A DNA stretch of 32,202 nucleotides from Deltaproteobacteria bacterium. GTDB lineage: Bacteria > Desulfobacterota > Desulfarculia > Adiutricales > Adiutricaceae. The position numbers and the translations under genes were made by a program. Below are positions 1 through 8,356 of the stretch, piece by piece; the stretch's first letter is position 1, and the number at the start of each line of letters is the position of its first letter. The notes beneath the pieces were generated by a model that worked only from the letters and a program-made list of their open reading frames with translations, had not been told where the DNA came from and ran no database searches. The DNA is taken from assembly GCA_031264015.1 (NCBI GenBank), contig JAISET010000213.1, positions 1 through 32,202 of the forward strand, in the 5' to 3' direction.

Positions 1-34
1 AACAATTTTTAATTATATTGTATTACATTGAAAA

Positions 35-368
35 TTAAGCTAAAAAATTATCAAGATTTGTTTTGGACGATTTGACGTGATTTATTCGTATTTCTTTCAA
101 TGACTTAATTTGGTTACTATTTTCATACTGAAATTGACTATTATACAAAATTCCTGTAAAATGAATTTCGCTTTTTGGAGGTACATAAGTATCGATGAAT
201 GCAGCTGCATTGTTAAATGCTGTAGCTGAATAATTGCCTTTATGATCTCCAGTTTAGACTGATATTCTTAGAGGTATAAAATTTAAGCCATTTTTAAGGT
301 CAACAAATTTACCTATTCTATTAACTATACCATCAAGTTAAATTTTAGTTGTTGTTTGAAAAATCATG
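35..368 (-). pseudogene. Decayed tandem paralog of the SSB-like gene
   Basis: Reading the minus strand in the frame that ends at the stop near position 35 gives a product that parallels the intact neighbour at 379-711. Shared stretches include a YSATAFN-like segment (neighbour: FVATAYN), a GILYNSQFQ segment (neighbour: GALYQEKFQ) and KEIRIN (neighbour: DKIRIN). The frame has two in-frame TAA codons, at 338-340 and 254-256. The second aligns with a Gln in the neighbour, which fits a CAA-to-TAA change. The only ATG behind a Shine-Dalgarno (AAGGAG, near 374-380) is one base out of frame across a run of six T. So there is one frameshift plus two stops. The paralogy is directly visible; loss of function is inferred. 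Sequencing error is a less likely explanation for three separate lesions. Confidence 0.6.
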
Positions 369-378
369 ATGATACTCC

Positions 379-711
379 TTAAAAAATATCATCGTTATTT
401 TGATTAAAATCGTCATCTTGTTTTATGCTATTTATCCTGATTTTATCGATGGACTTCGTTTGACCAGAATTTTTATCTTGGAATTTTTCCTGGTATAGTG
501 CTCCCAGGACGCATACTTCCGAACCTGGGGAAAGATTTAAAATGATTTTAGCTGTTTCATTATAAGCCGTGGCCACGAAGTTACAAGTACGGTTCCCAAA
601 CTGGAATGAGATTTTTGGATTAATGGCATGGTCCCCATTGTGCTGAAGCTTTATAAGCTTACCAGGATCTTCAATTTTTACCGTAAGTTCTATCTTATTA
701 ATTTGATCCAT
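379..711 (-). CDS. SSB-like OB-fold protein, small
   Basis: This 110-residue protein has the look of a divergent single-stranded-DNA-binding (OB-fold) protein. It has a beta-rich core with an FVATAYNETA segment, comparable to the W/F-x-V-x-x-F/Y pattern of SSB folds, followed by a short acidic tail ending DDDFNQNNDDIF. That tail resembles the acidic SSB tip (DDDIPF type), which recruits partner proteins. It is shorter than standard SSB (about 150-180 aa), so it may be a mobile-element SSB. The ATG at 711 is chosen over the one at 717 because GGAG lies 7 nt upstream of 711 but only 1 nt upstream of 717. The region is AT-rich, unlike the core of the window. A decayed paralog follows directly, and its Shine-Dalgarno overlaps this gene's stop. 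The function rests on general resemblance only. Confidence 0.5.
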   Translation of the reverse strand: MDQINKIELTVKIEDPGKLIKLQHNGDHAINPKISFQFGNRTCNFVATAYNETAKIILNLSPGSEVCVLGALYQEKFQDKNSGQTKSIDKIRINSIKQDDDFNQNNDDIF

Positions 712-939
712 GATCATTCTCCATAAAAATAATGTACTAATTATAAAAAATAATTTAACAATAATTTATTCAAGTCATAACTAATCACATAATATCATTA
801 TGGTTATTAAAAATAATATTTCATATCTTTACTTAATTTATTGCCCACACCATAATCAATAACATGGCAGTTGCGTTTCAATCGGATGTCCTTGATAAAG
901 AAATCCAGGGTTAACTTCACTCAGTCGTATGCTCTTTGA

Positions 940-1056
940 AAAAATGGATTTGAAAATTGTGAACCACCTGAGATAAAATACGATTGGAAAGACGGGAAAA
1001 CGGCCACATATGATGAGGTGATTAGTTTCCAATACCGACCGATGTTTGATCTATAA
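940..1056 (+). pseudogene. Unrecognised coding remnant
   Basis: A short open stretch encodes about 38 residues of protein-like composition, including PPEIKYDWKDGKTATYDEV, and ends at TAA 1054-1056. It has no start codon in frame; the frame opens just after a TGA at 937-939. An adjacent frame (around 918-945) contains SRMLFEKMD, which could be the continuation across a frameshift. I do not recognise the family. It sits directly upstream of the broken nucleotidyltransferase/HEPN pair in AT-rich DNA. The rest of 712-1070 shows no other coding signal. Confidence 0.25.
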
Positions 1057-1075
1057 ATCTGATAGGAGGTATGGT

Positions 1076-1404
1076 TTGCCAATTACACAAAAAAAGATGA
1101 AATTGCTTCAATCGTTTCGGTGACCAAATCAGCTGTTGACTGCGATAAAATTTACCTGTTTGGTTCTTATGCCTATGGGGAGCCGACTGAGGACAGTGAC
1201 TTGGATTTCTACGTGGTAGTACCCAATGATTCTGAGAGAATACGGTAATTACGAATGAAAATATACATTGCTTTGCGGGATGTCATACGGACACCTGTCG
1301 ATATACTTGTTTCTCGCACAGGCAGATTCGCCGAATTGTGCCTTCTTCCCATACTAGAAAATACAATTATGAACGAAGAAATTTTATTCTATGAACATAT
1401 TTGA
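1076..1404 (+). pseudogene. MNT-type nucleotidyltransferase (MntA-like antitoxin), broken
   Basis: The frame through 1102-1404 encodes a minimal nucleotidyltransferase. It has the Pol-beta signature FGSYAYGEPTEDSDLDFYV (GSx10DxD), followed by ALRDVIRTPVDILV, where the third carboxylate is expected. Members of this family act as antitoxins that AMPylate or otherwise silence a partner HEPN RNase. Two lesions are visible. TAA at 1246-1248 sits between RIR and LRMKIYIALRD, where Gln (CAA) would fit. The natural start region (TTG at 1076, eight bases after GGAGG) reads LPITQKK and must shift frame at the A7 run 1089-1095 to reach DEIASIV. The stop at 1402-1404 overlaps the HEPN start, the usual arrangement of the pair. 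No intact product is expected. Confidence 0.7.
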
Positions 1405-1522
1405 TGAAGTCAAGAAATGGTTTGACAAAGCCAAGGAAGATTTACGAGTCGCTTCACTGCTGCTTAATGAGGAGGCCCAGCGACTTCCGCAAATTTGTAG
1501 TTCGAGAGCGGTTAAAGGCTAG
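1391..1522 (+). pseudogene. HEPN-domain toxin (HepT-like), truncated
   Basis: The ATG at 1391 opens a 43-residue frame whose first 30 residues (MNIFDEVKKWFDKAKEDLR and following) match the first helix of HEPN-domain proteins, with the W-x3-A-x2-DL-x2-A pattern. HepT RNases are normally about 110-140 aa and carry a C-terminal Rx4-6H catalytic motif. Here homology stops at about residue 30, and the frame ends at TAG 1520-1522 after unrelated sequence. The base composition also changes from AT-rich to GC-rich at this point, so the break is probably a deletion or insertion junction. It overlaps the end of the broken nucleotidyltransferase. The whole toxin-antitoxin module is therefore dead. Confidence 0.65.
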
Positions 1523-2254
1523 TTTGTCCCCTAAAGCCGGGGCGGGCAAGTCCTTAAACATGCCGAATAGGCGCCCGGCCTATGACGGCTGGCGGCGCCT
1601 GGCATGCCGCATGCTGATTATTTGAAGCCAGACCCTGCCGCCTGGGCCTGGCGACGGATTGGGCCGACGATTAAATCGGGCTCCGAAACTTCGCGGGCCG
1701 CCCCCGTGAACGCTTACGTTATATTTGATTGTCTTTTCTTTTATATAATAATCGTTTTTAAATTAGATTGTTTTTTCTTTAATATAACTATCATTTTTTC
1801 AAATTAAATTGTCTTTTTTTTTATTTAAGCCGTCTTTTTTCCGACCGGAACCCCGGAACGCCGCCAGGAGCCTCGCCGGCGAGACATTGCCCGCCGTCCG
1901 CGGCGTCGTTTCCCGGGTCAAATTTCGGAGGAACGCCCCAGACGACGGTCCCCCGTGCCAGCCAGGGCGGTCGATTGCCGACGCCCCGCCGACATTTCGG
2001 CGACCCGGCGACGACGCCCGGGACCACCGCCCGCCATGACTTTGAGCCCGGGGGACGAGGCCTTTTCGCCCTCCCGCCCCGAGGCGACACCTTTCAAGCG
2101 GAATCCATCCAACCACAACTTATCAGTTCGGCGCGCCCGCTGCGGGCCGGGCGTTTTTTTGCCGTCCGGCCGGCGCGGGGCCCTTGTGTTTTTTTCCAGC
2201 TTGAGCGCCGGACGGTTTTTTACCCGCTTTTCAGCCGCTATCAGGGAGGCTGAC
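1523..2254 (+). other. Gene-free stretch with composition change
   Basis: No convincing gene. Open frames here exist on both strands because of high GC and have no Shine-Dalgarno or recognisable product. It contains a T-rich tandem repeat (1717-1830) and a GC-rich block up to the Shine-Dalgarno (AGGGAGG, near 2242-2249) of the cyclase-family gene. Confidence 0.5.
1717..1830 (+). repeat. Three imperfect ~40-bp T-rich tandem repeats
   Basis: The motif (G/A)ATTG followed by a long T/C run recurs at 1727, 1766 and 1807, giving periods of 39 and 41 bp. The copies are imperfect. The block marks the border between the AT-rich left end and the GC-rich chromosome. Confidence 0.55.
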
Positions 2255-2902
2255 ATGCCGGTCATCGACTTGAGCTATCCGCTTGCGGACACGACCGTGG
2301 TGCTGCCGGGGCACCCCAGGCCCGTCTATGAATGGTTGAAGACCATCGTCACCAAGGGCTGCAACCACACCGTCATCAAAATCGGCGTCCACGCGGGGAC
2401 CCACGCCGACGCCCCGCTCCATTTCCTGCAGGGCGGGGCGAGCAACGACAACGTCCCTCTGGAGCATTTCTGGGGCAGGGCCGGGATCTTCAGGTCCAAG
2501 GTCCCCCCCCCCGCGGGCCGGGAGATCACCGCCGCCGAGGTTAAAGAGTCAGGTTTCGAGCTGTCCGGGGCCAAAATCTTCGTCCCGGACACCGGGATCT
2601 CCGCCTATGCCGGCACCAGGGACTATAACGAGAAGTTCGCCGTCCCCGGCGAGGACCTGGTCGACTGGCCGCTCGGCCGGGGGGGCCTGACCTTCATGAC
2701 CGACGCCACCAGCGTCGACCCCGGGATCTCCCGCGAGAACCCCAGGCACAAGCAGCTCTTCAAAAAGGGGGCCGCCGTGGTCTAGAACCTGGACAACCTC
2801 TCCAAGATCCCCGCCAACACCGACTTCGTCATCAGCGCCCTGCCGCTGAAGTTCCCCGGCCGGGAGGGGGCCCCCGCGCGGGCCGCCGCCTGGGTCGACT
2901 GA
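2255..2902 (+). pseudogene. Cyclase/kynurenine-formamidase-like hydrolase with in-frame TAG
   Basis: This belongs to the metal-dependent cyclase family (kynurenine formamidase type). The metal-binding motif HAGTHADAPLHF lies at about residues 48-59 and begins the family's usual HxGTHxDxPxHF signature. The ATG at 2255 has AGGGAGG 5 nt upstream. Reading stops at TAG 2783-2785 after residue 176, but the same frame continues for 38 codons as NLDNLSKIPANTDFVISALP and beyond, to TGA 2900-2902. That tail matches the family's conserved end (typically ENL-x-NL ... LPLK ... G-x-PxRAxA). The TAG sits where Glu (GAG) is expected, so a single G-to-T change explains it. Total length without the stop would be 215 aa, normal for the family. 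Most likely a recent nonsense mutation or sequencing error. Several intact genes nearby end in TAG, so general TAG readthrough is unlikely. Confidence 0.75.
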
Positions 2903-2939
2903 CCGGCAGGCCTGCGGTCTGACGGCCGGCAGGCCTGCG
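2903..2939 (+). repeat. Perfect 14-bp direct repeat containing a palindrome
   Basis: CCGGCAGGCCTGCG occurs at 2903-2916 and again at 2926-2939. Each copy contains the 10-bp palindrome GCAGGCCTGC. It lies immediately after the cyclase-family frame. There is no T-run, so it is not a standard terminator. Confidence 0.6.
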
Positions 2940-3391
2940 AATATCGAAGTTTTGGAAAATTCCCCGGGGCTGGCGGGACGGTCTTCCGCCGTTTTCGCGG
3001 CCCTCTTTTTTTCCGCCGCCCGGCTCCTTTCTTCTTTTGGGCCCCCGGTTTCTTTTTTTTGCCCCGGAATTTATTCCCCTCGGCGGCTATTTTTGACCGT
3101 CACTTTTAGTTTCATTTCGTTGCCGGCGCCGTTTGATTTAATTCCTTCCCCGTCCCGCCGCCGTCTTTCCCCCGCCGGCCGCTTCCCGGGCCGCGGGAAA
3201 AAATGTTAGTAAAATCTTGACTTACGAACATGTGTTCAATAAAATTGGCTTCATGTTGACAGATGAAGGCTAAGTTTTTGTTTTCGGGGCAAGTTTTCGC
3301 TGGGGTCTCGTCCGCAAACACCCGTCGGTTCGACCCGGTTCGGTCCGATTCGTCGGGGCGGGCGTCATTTTATTTTTAGGTAGGGTGGCCG
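2940..3391 (+). other. Pyrimidine-rich gene-free stretch before tetR-family gene
   Basis: No gene seen. The plus strand from about 2985 to 3180 is rich in C and T. A promoter with an operator-like palindrome lies at 3217-3245, which leaves a leader of about 140 nt before the regulator gene. Confidence 0.5.
3217..3245 (+). promoter_or_regulatory. Sigma-70 type promoter with operator-like palindrome
   Basis: TTGACT at 3217-3222 and TAAAAT at 3240-3245 are separated by exactly 17 bp. The spacer contains the perfect palindrome GAACATGTGTTC (3226-3237). This is a good place for a repressor to block RNA polymerase, and the next gene is a TetR-family regulator, so autoregulation is a reasonable inference. 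Confidence 0.65.
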
Positions 3392-4003
3392 ATGGGAGGA
3401 ATGAGGGAAAAGATATTGCAGGTCTCTTTGTCGCTTTTTGCTAAGGACGGCTACGAGGGCGTCTCGGTCAGCGACATCTCCGAGAAGCTCAACATCACCA
3501 AGGGGGCCCTGTACCGGCATTTCCAGGGCAAGCGCGACATCTACGACGCCATCCTCACCCGCGTGGAGGAGCACGTCCGCCCCATGCCAGCCGACTTCGG
3601 CCTGCCCCGGGGGCCGCTCACCGACGCGAACAGGGAGGAGTACCGCCGGGCCGACCCCTCCGCCCTCAAGCTGTACGCCATGGCCGCCTTCAGGCACTGG
3701 ACGGAGAACGAGTTCGCCCGCTCGTTTCGGCAGCTGCTGGTCATGGAGCAGTTTCACGACGAGAGGGCGGCCGGGCTGATGTCCGTGGAGTTCGTCTCGG
3801 GCATCCTGGGCTACCTGGGCGACCTTCTGGGCGAGATGTCCGCCCTGACCTCCGTCCCGGCGCAGGGGGACCTGCTGGCCCTCGAGTTCTACGCCCCGCT
3901 CCACATGCTCATGGGCTTCCTCGGGGCGACGATTCACGGCGAGAAGCTCGCCTCGCTGGCCTCGAGGCACGTCGACGCCTTCTTCGACAGGTGGCTGCGC
4001 TAG
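3392..4003 (+). CDS. TetR/AcrR family transcriptional regulator
   Basis: A 203-residue protein, the usual TetR length. The N-terminal helix-turn-helix spans about residues 5-50, with VSDISEKLNITKGALYRHF as the classical recognition segment (K-G-x-LYxHF). The rest is a helical ligand-binding and dimerisation domain whose ligand cannot be read from sequence. The start is uncertain. ATG 3392 follows AGGGTGG closely. ATG 3401 (MREKILQ) is the more usual N-terminus for the family, but GGGAGGA abuts it. An upstream promoter (3217-3245) with a GAACA-TG-TGTTC palindrome suggests autoregulation. No divergent or downstream partner with an obvious transport role is adjacent; the next gene is a WG-repeat protein 270 bp on. 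Confidence 0.88.
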   Translation: MGGMREKILQVSLSLFAKDGYEGVSVSDISEKLNITKGALYRHFQGKRDIYDAILTRVEEHVRPMPADFGLPRGPLTDANREEYRRADPSALKLYAMAAFRHWTENEFARSFRQLLVMEQFHDERAAGLMSVEFVSGILGYLGDLLGEMSALTSVPAQGDLLALEFYAPLHMLMGFLGATIHGEKLASLASRHVDAFFDRWLR

Positions 4004-4273
4004 GGGAGGGGACCCCGGGACGACCCGGCCGGGACCGGGGGACGACTTGCGGAAAACCAGAGGGCGGCTCGGGCGAGACCCTGGCGCGACCGGGGCGACT
4101 CGGGAAAAACCGCCGGGGACGCCCGTCCGCAGGGGATTTCGCCGGGAGGGGCGCGCCGTAATTTTTCCGCCGAAAGACGGAAAAATCATTCCCGCCAGCT
4201 TTTCAGCCCGGCCTGTTTTTGGTATCATATGACAGGTGAAAAATCTTTCCGGCTTTTTTTCGGGAGGTGCAGG

Positions 4274-5668
4274 GTGCCGCGGACGAACATTTTGGCCCGC
4301 CTCGGCCCGCCCGCCTTATTTCTCGGGGCGGCGCTTCTGGCGTTTTTCTGGGGGTTCGGAACGGGGCCGGGGGCCCCGGCGGCGGCCCAGCAGGCCCCGC
4401 CGGCCGCCGCCGCCGTCGCCCCCGCCGCCTCGGGCGACGCGGACGAGGCCGGCGGGACGGGCGAGGCCAGGGACGAGGTGGGGGAGGTCTGGCTGACCCC
4501 GGTGCCCCTGCCCGAGAACCGGGCGGAACCCCGGGCGGCGGAGGCCCCGAAGCCGCCGGCCGACCTGGCGCCGGTCAGGGCCGCCAACGGGCTCTACGGC
4601 TACGCCAACCAGGCGGGGGTGCTTTTCATCAACCCCGTCTACGAGGCAGCCAACCCCTTCGGGGAGGACGACGCCGCCTGGGTCAAACTGGACGGGCGCT
4701 ACGGGCTTTTGGACGTCGAGGGGCGCTGGCTGGTGGAGCCGCGGCTCGACTTCGTCATGGTGGCCGACTTCTTTCCCGACTCCCTGGCCGAGGCCCAGTC
4801 CCCGGACGGGGGGCGGGGCTTCATCAACCGCTCGGGGGAGTGGGTGGTCGAGCCTGTCTACCAGCGGACCAGGGGCTTCCGGCGCGGCAGCGCCCTGGCC
4901 CCCGTCCAGAACGCCGACTCTCTCTGGGGCTATATCGACGCGGACGGCGACGAGGTCATCCCGCCCAGATTCGCCAACGCCAGGCAGTTCGACCAGGGCG
5001 GCCTGGCCCTGGTCAAGACGGCCGAGGAAGCCTGGGGCTTTGTCGACCTCAAGGGCGAGTTCGTCATCGGGCCCAAATTTGTCGACGCCCGCAGCTTCGG
5101 CGCCAACGGCCTGGCCGCGGTCAGGCTGGAGGAGGGCGGCCTCTTCGGCTTTATCGACCGCGCGGGCAGGCTGGTCGTCGAGCCCAGATTCGGCGACGTC
5201 TCGGCGCCCTCGAGTCATTCCGCCCTCTCGGCCGCGGCCGACGCCGACGGTCTCTGGGGCTTCGTCGACCGCCAGGGAGAGTGGGTCATCGGGCCCAAGT
5301 ACGCCCGCCTGAGCCCCTTCGCCGCCAGCGGCTTCGCCCGTTTCAAACAGGAGGACGGGACCATGGGCCTCATCAACGAGAACGGCCAGGTGGTGCTCGA
5401 GCCTCAGTTCGACTACGTGGGGGACTTCACCGTCCTGGGCGAGCCCGTGGAGTACACCAACGCCCTCTCCCCCTCCGGCCTCTGGGGCATCGTCAACAAA
5501 AGCGGCGAGTGGGTCGTCGCCCCGGACCACTCCTTGTGCCTCTACCGCCTGGACGGGCTGACGGCCGTCAAGGCGGACGACGGGGAGAGCTGGTCCTACC
5601 TCAACCTGGCCGGCGACTCCAGGGTGCCCCTGGGCTACCTGGCCTCGCGGGACGCCCGGCCGGAGTGA
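4274..5668 (+). CDS. Exported WG-repeat protein
   Basis: A 464-residue protein with a hydrophobic N-terminal segment (residues about 8-29) ending near GAPAAAQQA, consistent with a Sec signal peptide or membrane anchor. A low-complexity Ala/Pro/Glu linker follows, then nine WG (WG-containing repeat, KWG-like) units of about 35-40 residues. Recognisable cores include LYGYANQAG, RYGLLDVEG, LWGYIDADGDEVI, AWGFVDLKGEFVI, LFGFIDRAG, LWGFVDRQGEWVI, TMGLINENG and LWGIVNKSGEWVV. WG repeats form beta-rich scaffolds of mostly unknown function, often in envelope proteins. GTG 4274 is chosen because GGGAGG stands about 8 nt upstream and gives a compact signal sequence; an ATG at 4229 is in frame but lacks such a site. 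A -10-like TATCAT lies at about 4222. Function unknown. Confidence 0.85.
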   Translation: MPRTNILARLGPPALFLGAALLAFFWGFGTGPGAPAAAQQAPPAAAAVAPAASGDADEAGGTGEARDEVGEVWLTPVPLPENRAEPRAAEAPKPPADLAPVRAANGLYGYANQAGVLFINPVYEAANPFGEDDAAWVKLDGRYGLLDVEGRWLVEPRLDFVMVADFFPDSLAEAQSPDGGRGFINRSGEWVVEPVYQRTRGFRRGSALAPVQNADSLWGYIDADGDEVIPPRFANARQFDQGGLALVKTAEEAWGFVDLKGEFVIGPKFVDARSFGANGLAAVRLEEGGLFGFIDRAGRLVVEPRFGDVSAPSSHSALSAAADADGLWGFVDRQGEWVIGPKYARLSPFAASGFARFKQEDGTMGLINENGQVVLEPQFDYVGDFTVLGEPVEYTNALSPSGLWGIVNKSGEWVVAPDHSLCLYRLDGLTAVKADDGESWSYLNLAGDSRVPLGYLASRDARPE

Positions 5669-5781
5669 GGCCTGTTCGCCGCCTCCGCGCGTCCGACAAA
5701 CATCGGGGCGCGTCTGCCGGACTCGCGGAGGCGTCCGCCAATTAACATCGGCGCGCCCGCCGTCCGCGGGAGGAGTTGACA

Positions 5782-6918
5782 GTGACCGTCTTGGTTACCG
5801 GAGGGGCCGGGTTCATCGGGACCAATTTTATTTTGCGCTGGCTGGCCGCCGGGGGCGACAAGGTCGTCAACCTGGACAAGCTGACCTACGCGGGCAACAG
5901 GCATAATTTGAGCGGGCTGAGCGCGGACCGGCACGAGCTCGTCCAGGCCGACATCGGGGACCGGGAGGCGGTGGACCGTCTGCTGGCCGGGCGCAGGCCC
6001 CGGGCGGTGGTCAACTTCGCCGCCGAGTCCCACGTCGACCGCTCCATCCACGGCCCGGCGGATTTTGTCGAGACCAACGTGGTGGGGACCTTCAACTTGC
6101 TCGAGTCCGTCCGGGGGTATTGGGGGACCCTCAGGGGGGAGGAGGCCTCCGGCTTCCGCTTCCTGCACGTCTCCACCGACGAGGTCTACGGGTCCCTGAC
6201 TCCTGAGGCCCCGGCTTTTACCGAAGACAGCCCCTACGCCCCCAACAGCCCCTATTCCGCCACCAAGGCCGCCTCGGACCATCTGGTCAGGGCCTACCGG
6301 CACACCTACGGCCTGCCGACGCTGACCACCAACTGCTCCAACAATTACGGCCCCTACCAGTTTCCGGAAAAGCTCGTCCCCCTGATGATTTTAAACGGCC
6401 TCGAGGGCAGGCCCCTGCCAGTCTACGGGGACGGGCGGCAGGTGCGCGACTGGCTCCACGTCCACGACCACGTCCGGGCCATCGCCCTGGTCCTGGAGCG
6501 CGGCCGGGTCGGCGGGACCTATAACATCGGCGGAAGAAGCGAGAAGTCCAACCTCGAGGTGGTCCTGGCCGTCTGCCGATTGCTCGACGAGCTGGCCCCC
6601 GACGAGAAAATCGGCCCCCGGGAGAGGCTGGTCGCCTTTGTCGCCGACCGTCCGGGCCACGACCGCCGCTACGCCGTGGACTTCGGGCTCATCGCCTCCG
6701 AGCTGGGCTTCGAGCCCTCCTTCGACTTCGTCTCCGGGCTTCGGGCGACCGTCGGGTGGTATCTGGCCAACCGGCCGTGGGTCGAGAGCGTCACCTCCGG
6801 CGGCTACCGCTCCTGGATCGACCAAAACTACGGCGAGTCCCGCGGCGCCGCCGCCCGGGCGGGGGGAGACGCCGGCCGGCCGGGCGGCGCCGACGGCGAA
6901 GGAGGAAATGTCCGATGA
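5782..6918 (+). CDS. rfbB: dTDP-glucose 4,6-dehydratase RfbB/RmlB
   Basis: Catalyses NAD-dependent conversion of dTDP-glucose to dTDP-4-keto-6-deoxyglucose, the second step of dTDP-L-rhamnose and related sugar synthesis. An extended short-chain dehydrogenase: the Rossmann motif GGAGFIG is at residues 7-13, the catalytic STDEVYG at 131-137 and YSATK (Tyr/Lys of the active site) at 158-162, followed by [15 protein letters not shown], typical of RmlB. GTG 5782 is chosen because GGGAGGAG ends about 6 nt before it; the TTG at 5776 abuts this site. At 378 aa it is slightly longer than usual (about 330-360) owing to a Gly/Ala/Arg-rich C-terminal tail of about 25 residues. The stop overlaps the start of rfbA (ATGA), so the two are translationally coupled. 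rfbC and rfbD are not adjacent. Confidence 0.95.
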   Translation: MTVLVTGGAGFIGTNFILRWLAAGGDKVVNLDKLTYAGNRHNLSGLSADRHELVQADIGDREAVDRLLAGRRPRAVVNFAAESHVDRSIHGPADFVETNVVGTFNLLESVRGYWGTLRGEEASGFRFLHVSTDEVYGSLTPEAPAFTEDSPYAPNSPYSATKAASDHLVRAYRHTYGLPTLTTNCSNNYGPYQFPEKLVPLMILNGLEGRPLPVYGDGRQVRDWLHVHDHVRAIALVLERGRVGGTYNIGGRSEKSNLEVVLAVCRLLDELAPDEKIGPRERLVAFVADRPGHDRRYAVDFGLIASELGFEPSFDFVSGLRATVGWYLANRPWVESVTSGGYRSWIDQNYGESRGAAARAGGDAGRPGGADGEGGNVR

Positions 6919-7802
6919 GCGCGAGGAAGGGCATCATTTTGGCGGGCGGGTCCGGGAGCAGGCTGCATCCGGCCACCCTGGTCGTCTCCAAGCAGCTCCT
7001 GCCGATTTTCGACAAGCCCATGGTCTACCATCCCCTGTCCACCCTGATGATGGCGGGCCTAAGGGAGATCCTGCTCATCTCCACCCCCCAGGACCTGCCC
7101 CTTTTCCAGAGGCTTCTGGGGGACGGGCGCAAGTGGGGCCTGAGCCTCTCCTACGCCGTGCAGCCCAGCCCCGACGGCCTGGCCCAGGCGCTGATCATCG
7201 CCGAGGAATTTCTCGAGGGGGGCCCCTCGGCCCTGATCCTGGGCGACAACCTCTTTTTCGGGCACGAGCTCGTCAATTTATTGACGGAGGCCAACGCCTC
7301 GGAGGGGGAGGGGGCGACGGTCTTCGCCTACCACGTCAACGCCCCCCAGCGCTACGGGGTGGTGACGTTCGACAAGCGGCTCCGGGTCCTCGACCTCGAG
7401 GAGAAGCCCGCCGAGCCCAAGAGCAACTTCGCCGTCACCGGCCTCTATTTTTACGACAGTCAGGCCCCCGCCCTGGCCGGCCTGCTCAAACCCTCGGGCC
7501 GGGGGGAGCTGGAGATCACGGACTTGAATCGCCTGTACCTCGAGCGGGGGAGTCTCTCCGTCAAGGTCATGGGCCGGGGCTACGCCTGGCTGGACACAGG
7601 CACCCACGAGACTTTGCTCGAGGCCGGCCAGTTCATCCAGACCATCGAGAAAAGGCAGGGCATGAAGGTGGCCTGTCCCGAGGAGATAGCCTGGCGCAAG
7701 GGCTGGATCAGCGACGAGCAGCTCCTGGAGCTGGCCGGACCACTCGCCAAGAACGGCTACGGCCAGTACCTGCAGGGCCTTTTGAACCTGAGCTATTCCT
7801 AA
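6915..7802 (+). CDS. rfbA: Glucose-1-phosphate thymidylyltransferase RfbA/RmlA
   Basis: Forms dTDP-glucose from dTTP and glucose-1-phosphate, the first step of the dTDP-rhamnose pathway. A 295-residue protein, normal for RmlA. The nucleotide-binding signature GGSGSRLHP is at residues 11-19 (commonly GGSGTRLYP), [19 protein letters not shown] follows, then LGDNLFFG with the metal-binding Asp at about 111, and [22 protein letters not shown] 6915 has GGAGGAAA about 6 nt upstream, lying inside the end of rfbB, and the start overlaps the rfbB stop by 4 nt. Gene order rfbB-rfbA without rfbC/rfbD means the pathway must be completed elsewhere or used for another deoxysugar. Confidence 0.95.
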   Translation: MSARKGIILAGGSGSRLHPATLVVSKQLLPIFDKPMVYHPLSTLMMAGLREILLISTPQDLPLFQRLLGDGRKWGLSLSYAVQPSPDGLAQALIIAEEFLEGGPSALILGDNLFFGHELVNLLTEANASEGEGATVFAYHVNAPQRYGVVTFDKRLRVLDLEEKPAEPKSNFAVTGLYFYDSQAPALAGLLKPSGRGELEITDLNRLYLERGSLSVKVMGRGYAWLDTGTHETLLEAGQFIQTIEKRQGMKVACPEEIAWRKGWISDEQLLELAGPLAKNGYGQYLQGLLNLSYS

Positions 7803-7813
7803 GGGCCGCCCCC

Positions 7814-7840
7814 GGCGTCCCGCGGCCGGCGCGGGGCGCC
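7814..7840 (+). terminator. Strong GC hairpin after rfbA, no T-run
   Basis: GGCGTCCCGC (7814-7823) pairs with GCGGGGCGCC (7831-7840) over 10 bp with one G-T wobble and a 7-nt loop. It begins 11 bp after the rfbA stop. Without a T tract it may stabilise the 3' end or assist termination rather than act as a canonical intrinsic terminator. Confidence 0.4.
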
Positions 7841-8254
7841 CCCGCCGTCAATAAATTGTCCCCGCCTCAGTCGGGCCGGCCTCCGCCTGTCGTTTCGAGC
7901 CGCCCCCCCCTCCCGTCCGTCTTGTCTTCCCCGTCGACCCCCGTCCGCCGTCATTTCCCCTTTCGCCCCGGCCAAATGGTTTCGCGCGTCCCCCGGGCCC
8001 GCCCCGCTATTTTTCTCGTCTTTGTCGCCAAAACCCCGACTTTTTTTCGTCGTCGCCGCCGCCGTCCGCCGCGCCGGCATTTTCGGCCGTGCCCCGGTTT
8101 TCAGGGCCGCCCGGGAGTCGCCGGCAGCCGCGGCCCGGGCGGGTTTTGTCCGTAAGACAGGCTTTGCCCTGAATAAAAATCCCAGGTCTTGAAGAAAAAT
8201 TCAGCTCGTATATAGGAAATTCAACTAGCCTAATTTCACTCAAGGAGATGAATT

Positions 8255-8302
8255 ATGGCTCCAATAGCCGCTGACAGGCTGATTTTTGACCTTTCAGGAT
8301 AA
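8255..8302 (+). other. 15-codon frame with good ribosome site (leader or remnant)
   Basis: ATG 8255 follows AAGGAG with a 7-nt spacer and encodes MAPIAADRLIFDLSG before TAA. The ribosome site is better than most in the window. It could be a leader peptide or the stump of a lost gene, since AT-rich decayed DNA follows. No family is recognised. Confidence 0.25.
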
Positions 8303-8327
8303 AAAATTCAAATATATTGTTAATATT

Positions 8328-8356
8328 TTGACAATTTATTAAATTGTTCATAATAA
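8328..8356 (+). promoter_or_regulatory. Orphan promoter with overlapping palindrome
   Basis: TTGACA (8328-8333) and TAATAA (8351-8356) are 17 bp apart. The perfect inverted repeat ACAATTT-ATT-AAATTGT (8331-8347) overlaps the -35 and the spacer, as an operator would. Downstream, GGAGGAG near 8400 leads to no usable gene, so the regulated gene seems to be lost. Confidence 0.45.

Noticed and set aside
1401-1807. Plus-strand frames of 74 and 67 codons
   Set aside because: They cross the junction of the HEPN remnant in the wrong frame, and the second runs into the T-rich repeat. No homology pattern.
2783-2785. Pyrrolysine or general TAG readthrough in the cyclase-family gene
   Set aside because: Intact genes here (TM1266 homolog, hydG, tetR-family, PilZ) end in TAG without family-like extensions, and the TAG falls at a Glu position one mutation away.
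4316-5530. Long minus-strand frame opposite the WG-repeat gene
   Set aside because: Repeated GDDP/AVDEAP composition mirrors the WG repeats on the other strand; no ribosome site and no recognisable family.
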